Made by a program: the position numbers and the translations under genes | Notes under the pieces: generated by a model | What the model was told of the DNA's origin: nothing | The model's database searches: none | What the model saw: only the letters and a program-made list of their open reading frames with translations | Shown: in pieces, positions 23,463 through 25,943 of the stretch | Layout of the letters: the number at the start of each line of letters is the position of its first letter | Numbering within the stretch: the first letter of the stretch is position 1 | Assembly (NCBI GenBank): GCA_039805565.1 | Contig: JBDLTZ010000306.1 | Location: 1-25,943 of the forward strand | Origin: CALJIC01 sp039805565 | GTDB taxonomy: Bacteria; Chloroflexota; Chloroflexia; Chloroflexales; Roseiflexaceae | Reading direction: 5' to 3' | Length of the DNA: 25,943 bases

Positions 23463-23495
23463 GCGGGGAGGGATGGCCCACCCCGCGCCCCTCCC
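23463..23495. repeat. Overlapping GC-rich inverted repeats between sucD and the MaoC gene
   Basis: GCGGGG (23463-23468) pairs with CCCCGC (23481-23486), or alternatively GGGAGGG (about 23466-23472) pairs with CCCTCCC (about 23489-23495). The two hairpins exclude each other and lie across the possible ribosome-binding region of the MaoC gene. Confidence 0.4.
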
Positions 23496-23496
23496 G

Positions 23497-24378
23497 TTAT
23501 GAGGCCGCGAGGCTCTCCTTGACGATCTGCGCGATGTCGGTGGGGAGCTTAGCGATCTTGGCGCCCACCGCCTCGAGTGCGGCGATCTTCTCCTGGGCGG
23601 TGCCCTCGCCGCCGGAGATAATCGCGCCGGCGTGTCCCATGCGCTTGCCGGGCGGTGCCGTCTGGCCGGCGATGAAGCTGACCACCGGCTTGGTGACGTT
23701 GGCCTTGATGTAGTCCGCGGCGTCGATCTCGGCGCGGCCGCCGATCTCGCCGATCAGGACGATCGCCTTTGTCTCGGGGTCATTCTGGAACAGCTCGAGC
23801 ACGTCCACGAACGACGTGCCGATGATGGGGTCGCCGCCGATGCCGACGATCGTGCTCTGGCCGAGGCCGAGCTTGGTGAGCGCATCGACGGCCTCGTAGG
23901 TGAGCGTGCCGCTCTTCGAGACCACGCCGACCGGGCCGGGCGACACGATGTTGCCCGGGATGATGCCGACCTTGGCCTGGCCGGGGGTGAGCAGGCCGGG
24001 GCAGTTCGGGCCGATCAGGCGCGCGCCGGTCTCTTTGACGAAGGCGTAGGTGCTGACCATGTCGATCGCCGGGATGCCTTCGGTGATGCAGACGATGAGC
24101 TTGATACCAGCTGCGGCCGCCTCGCAGACCGCGTCAGGCGCGAAGGGCGCCGGGACGTAAATAACCGATGTGTTGGCACCGGTCTCCTTCACTGCCTCGG
24201 CCACGGTGTTGAACACCGGCACCTTGCCGTCGATCGCTGTCTGGCCGCCGCGGCCCGGGACGGCTCCCGCCACGACGTTGGTGCCGTAGGCAACCATCTG
24301 ACGGGCGTGGAACTCGCCCTCGCGCCCGGTGATGCCCTGCACAAGCAGCCGAGTATTTTTATCGACCAGGATGCTCAA
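23497..24378 (-). CDS. sucD: Succinate--CoA ligase, alpha subunit
   Basis: The CoA-binding and catalytic alpha subunit of succinyl-CoA synthetase, which makes ATP or GTP from succinyl-CoA in the TCA cycle. The 293-residue protein shows the CoA site VQGITGREGEFHA near the N-terminus, GPNCPGLLTPG, and the phosphohistidine H249 in GKRMGHAGAIISGGEG. Translation starts with TTG (24378), supported by AAGGGG about 8 nt upstream and by MSILVDKNTRLLVQG matching the family start. The beta-subunit gene sucC, usually just upstream, is absent; upstream lies the PLP-homeostasis gene, so the subunits are encoded apart. It has its own promoter at 24440-24468. Confidence 0.96.
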   Translation of the reverse strand: MSILVDKNTRLLVQGITGREGEFHARQMVAYGTNVVAGAVPGRGGQTAIDGKVPVFNTVAEAVKETGANTSVIYVPAPFAPDAVCEAAAAGIKLIVCITEGIPAIDMVSTYAFVKETGARLIGPNCPGLLTPGQAKVGIIPGNIVSPGPVGVVSKSGTLTYEAVDALTKLGLGQSTIVGIGGDPIIGTSFVDVLELFQNDPETKAIVLIGEIGGRAEIDAADYIKANVTKPVVSFIAGQTAPPGKRMGHAGAIISGGEGTAQEKIAALEAVGAKIAKLPTDIAQIVKESLAAS

Positions 24379-24439
24379 AGCCGATCCCCTTTCAGCAATC
24401 TATGATGTAGTGTATTGTCCCTCGTTGATTCTGCCGCCT

Positions 24440-24468
24440 ATCCTAGCATAGGGGTACATCCGCTGCAA
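24440..24468 (-). promoter_or_regulatory. Putative promoter of sucD
   Basis: On the minus strand TTGCAG (24463-24468) and TAGGAT (24440-24445) are 17 bp apart. Transcription would start near 24433, about 55 nt before the TTG start codon. Confidence 0.55.
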
Positions 24469-24518
24469 GTTGAGCGGCCGCGGCGACCCCTACGATACGG
24501 GTGCGAGTTACAGGGCAT

Positions 24519-25235
24519 CTAGCCGCGGGCGCCGAAGATCGCGCGGCCCACGCGCACGATGGTGGCGCCCTCCTCGACGGCCACCTCGAAGTCGTCGGTC
24601 ATGCCCATGGAGAGCTCACGCCACGAGCCGGCGGGTAGCCGCTGGGCGAGCGCGTCGCGCAGGAGCCGGAGGGATCGGAAGGTGGGCCGGGCGAGCTCGG
24701 GGTCCGCGCCCCAGGGCGCCACGGTCATGAGGCCGCGCACGCGCAGGTTGGGCAGGGCCAGGATACGCTCGGCCTCGGCTACGAAGGCGTCGAGGGCGGC
24801 GGGGCGCCCCTCCCAGCCGGCGAGGTCGAAGCCCTCCTTGCTGGTCTCGCCGCTGACGTTGACCTGGAGGAGGATGGGCAGCGGGCTGGACGCGTGCCGG
24901 TCTAGGGCCTCGGCCAGCCGCAGGCTGTCCACCGAGTGGACGAGGTCGAACAGCGCGGCAGCGCGCTTGGCCTTGTTCGTCTGGAGGTGGCCGATCAGGT
25001 GCCAGGTGATCCGCCCGCGCTCGGCGGCCAGCGCGGCGACCTTGGCGTCGGCCTCCTGCACGCGATTCTCGCCGAAGTGGGCCAGGCCGGCCGCGAGGGC
25101 CGCGGCCACCGCCTCGGGCGGGTGGGTCTTGGTAACGCCGACGAGGGTGATCTCCTCGGCCGGCCGGCCGGAGCGGCGCGCTGCGGCGGCGATGCGCCCG
25201 CGAATGGCGTCGATGTGCTCTGCGATCGTGTCCAT
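24519..25235 (-). CDS. YggS-family pyridoxal phosphate homeostasis protein
   Basis: A 238-residue PLP-binding TIM-barrel protein related to YggS/PLPBP, which buffers pyridoxal phosphate and affects amino and keto acid balance but has no known enzyme activity. The PLP lysine is K36 in VGVTKTHPPE, followed by HFGENRVQEA, WHLIGHLQTNKAK, VNVSGETSKEGF and the C-terminal SMGMTDDFEVAVEEGATIVRVGRAIFG, all family signatures. ATG 25235 has CGGAG just upstream; an in-frame start at 25325 would add 30 residues unlike the family. In other bacteria it often neighbours proC or sepF/ylm genes; here it does not. A TATAAT (25270-25275, minus strand) lies upstream without a clear -35. Confidence 0.94.
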   Translation of the reverse strand: MDTIAEHIDAIRGRIAAAARRSGRPAEEITLVGVTKTHPPEAVAAALAAGLAHFGENRVQEADAKVAALAAERGRITWHLIGHLQTNKAKRAAALFDLVHSVDSLRLAEALDRHASSPLPILLQVNVSGETSKEGFDLAGWEGRPAALDAFVAEAERILALPNLRVRGLMTVAPWGADPELARPTFRSLRLLRDALAQRLPAGSWRELSMGMTDDFEVAVEEGATIVRVGRAIFGARG

Positions 25236-25283
25236 GAAACTCCGAGCTCGTATGATCGGGGTGGCGGCTATTATAGCTGCTCG

Positions 25284-25312
25284 TAGACAAAGGCCGGTTG
25301 CCGCGGTAGAAT
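25284..25312 (+). promoter_or_regulatory. Putative promoter of the response regulator gene
   Basis: TAGACA (25284-25289) and TAGAAT (25307-25312) lie 17 bp apart, one mismatch each from consensus. The leader would be about 155 nt and shows no clear structure. Confidence 0.4.
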
Positions 25313-25472
25313 ACGAGGGTTGCACGCCCCGATGCGTCCAGCCTGCCCCGCAGCAGCCCTCAGCCCAGACCGCCTACCCACAGCCCCGCCGCTGGCCAAC
25401 TCTGACAACGGTGTCCTGAAGCTTCGGTGACGAAGGCCCTACACTATTCTACTCACTTCACAGGATAGCACT

Positions 25473-25892
25473 ATGCTTGAGGATACCAAGGGAGAGGTTC
25501 GCCCGGGGCTCGGCGGGAGCGCCGAGCGTGTGCTGGTGGTGGACGACGAGGTCGCAATCGGAATGCTGGTCCGGCGCGCGCTGGAGCGAGCGGGTATGTC
25601 GGTGGAGGTGGCGCACAATGGCCGTGAGGCGCTGGAACTGTTCGGCGTACGTCGGTACGACGTGGTGCTGTGCGACCTGCGCCTCCCCGATGTGAGCGGC
25701 CAGGAGCTCCACGCGCACATCCAGCGGGCGGCGCCGGATACCGCGCGCCGGATGGTGTTTCTGACGGGGGATGCCACGAGCCCGGAGGCGGTGCAGTTCC
25801 TGGCGCGCTCCGGCTGTCGCTATATCTCCAAGCCGTTCGACCTACGCGGCCTTGTGGGGGTGGTGCGGGAGGTGGCGAGTCGTGAGTCGTGA
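25473..25892 (+). CDS. Stand-alone response regulator receiver protein
   Basis: A 139-residue single receiver (CheY-like) domain without an output domain. The acidic pocket is D24-D25, the phosphorylated aspartate D68 (in VVLCDLRLPD), the switch threonine T98 (in FLTGD) and the conserved lysine K120 (in SKPF). Residues 1-17 are a flexible leader. Single-domain receivers pass phosphate or act by protein contacts with a histidine kinase or another regulator. No kinase lies in the window, but the downstream side is cut off by the window end. AGGAT precedes the ATG by 8 nt. The last codons and the stop codon are made of the 7-bp tandem repeat that follows. Confidence 0.92.
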   Translation: MLEDTKGEVRPGLGGSAERVLVVDDEVAIGMLVRRALERAGMSVEVAHNGREALELFGVRRYDVVLCDLRLPDVSGQELHAHIQRAAPDTARRMVFLTGDATSPEAVQFLARSGCRYISKPFDLRGLVGVVREVASRES

Positions 25893-25943
25893 GTCTTGAG
25901 CCGTGAGTCGTGAGTCTTGAGCCGTGAGTCGTGAGTCGTGAGT
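25875..25943. repeat. 7-bp tandem repeat with a 21-bp higher-order period
   Basis: Almost ten units of GTGAGTC or its variants (GCGAGTC, TTGAGCC) run to the window edge. Two GTGAGTC plus one TTGAGCC form a 21-bp period (25882-25902, 25903-25923). The repeat supplies the stop codon of the response regulator (25890-25892). The array continues beyond the window. Confidence 0.9.

Noticed and set aside
23497..24378. sucCD operon
   Set aside because: Neither side of sucD holds a beta-subunit gene; the upstream neighbour is a YggS-family gene and the downstream one a MaoC-like gene.

Overview
This is a GC-rich bacterial chromosome segment packed with core metabolic and housekeeping genes. The bases alone do not identify the organism. 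My best guess is a member of the Chloroflexota (Roseiflexus/Chloroflexus-like). The reasons are the pyrR-pyrB-pyrC-pyrK layout, a long dihydroorotase with an internal insert, a SAM-I (S-box) riboswitch in a high-GC genome, and heptad and GC-hairpin repeats between genes. That assignment is inference from memory. I see no phage, transposase, CRISPR array, rRNA or tRNA gene.

Layout. 1-2800 (+): ribosomal protein S21, release factor 1 and an adenosine-deaminase-family enzyme. 2975-4300: folK (-), divergent from a zinc-ribbon Nudix hydrolase that is translationally coupled to a small unknown protein. 4295-8347 (+): a pyrimidine operon with its own promoter, a PyrR-binding hairpin, a leader ORF spanning an intrinsic terminator, then pyrR, pyrB, pyrC and pyrK. 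8373-13498 (-): a sulfur-acquisition unit read leftward from a strong promoter and a SAM-I riboswitch. It holds ABC ATPase, substrate-binding lipoprotein, permease, O-acetylhomoserine sulfhydrylase and a CoA-binding protein, with GC-rich hairpin repeats between the genes. 13639-15143 (-): a membrane cytochrome b/molybdopterin oxidoreductase fusion and a frameshifted remnant. 15184-16868 (+): a HerA-type ATPase, converging on a membrane-anchored TPR protein (16960-17895, -). 17956-22907 (+): a histidine phosphatase, a long-chain polyprenyl diphosphate synthase behind two operator-like repeats, a principal-type sigma-70 factor and a CNNM/CorC-type membrane protein. 23011-25235 (-): a MaoC-like hydratase, succinyl-CoA ligase alpha subunit and a PLP-homeostasis protein. 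25473-25892 (+): a lone receiver-domain response regulator that ends inside a 7-bp tandem repeat.

The most interesting signals are regulatory. The pyr leader has a PyrR loop directly against the Shine-Dalgarno of a 38-codon leader ORF. That ORF runs through the terminator and its stop overlaps the pyrR start (ATGA). This suggests PyrR could control leader translation and thereby termination. The SAM-I riboswitch shows mutually exclusive pairings that can be read by eye, and it links an SsuABC-like importer to methionine synthesis. Two 15-bp near-palindromes exactly 22 bp apart sit just upstream of the polyprenyl synthase promoter and look like an uncharacterised operator. Several clean sigma-70 promoters (TTGACA with 16-17 bp to TATATT, TATACT or TAGCAT) fit the sigma factor encoded here.
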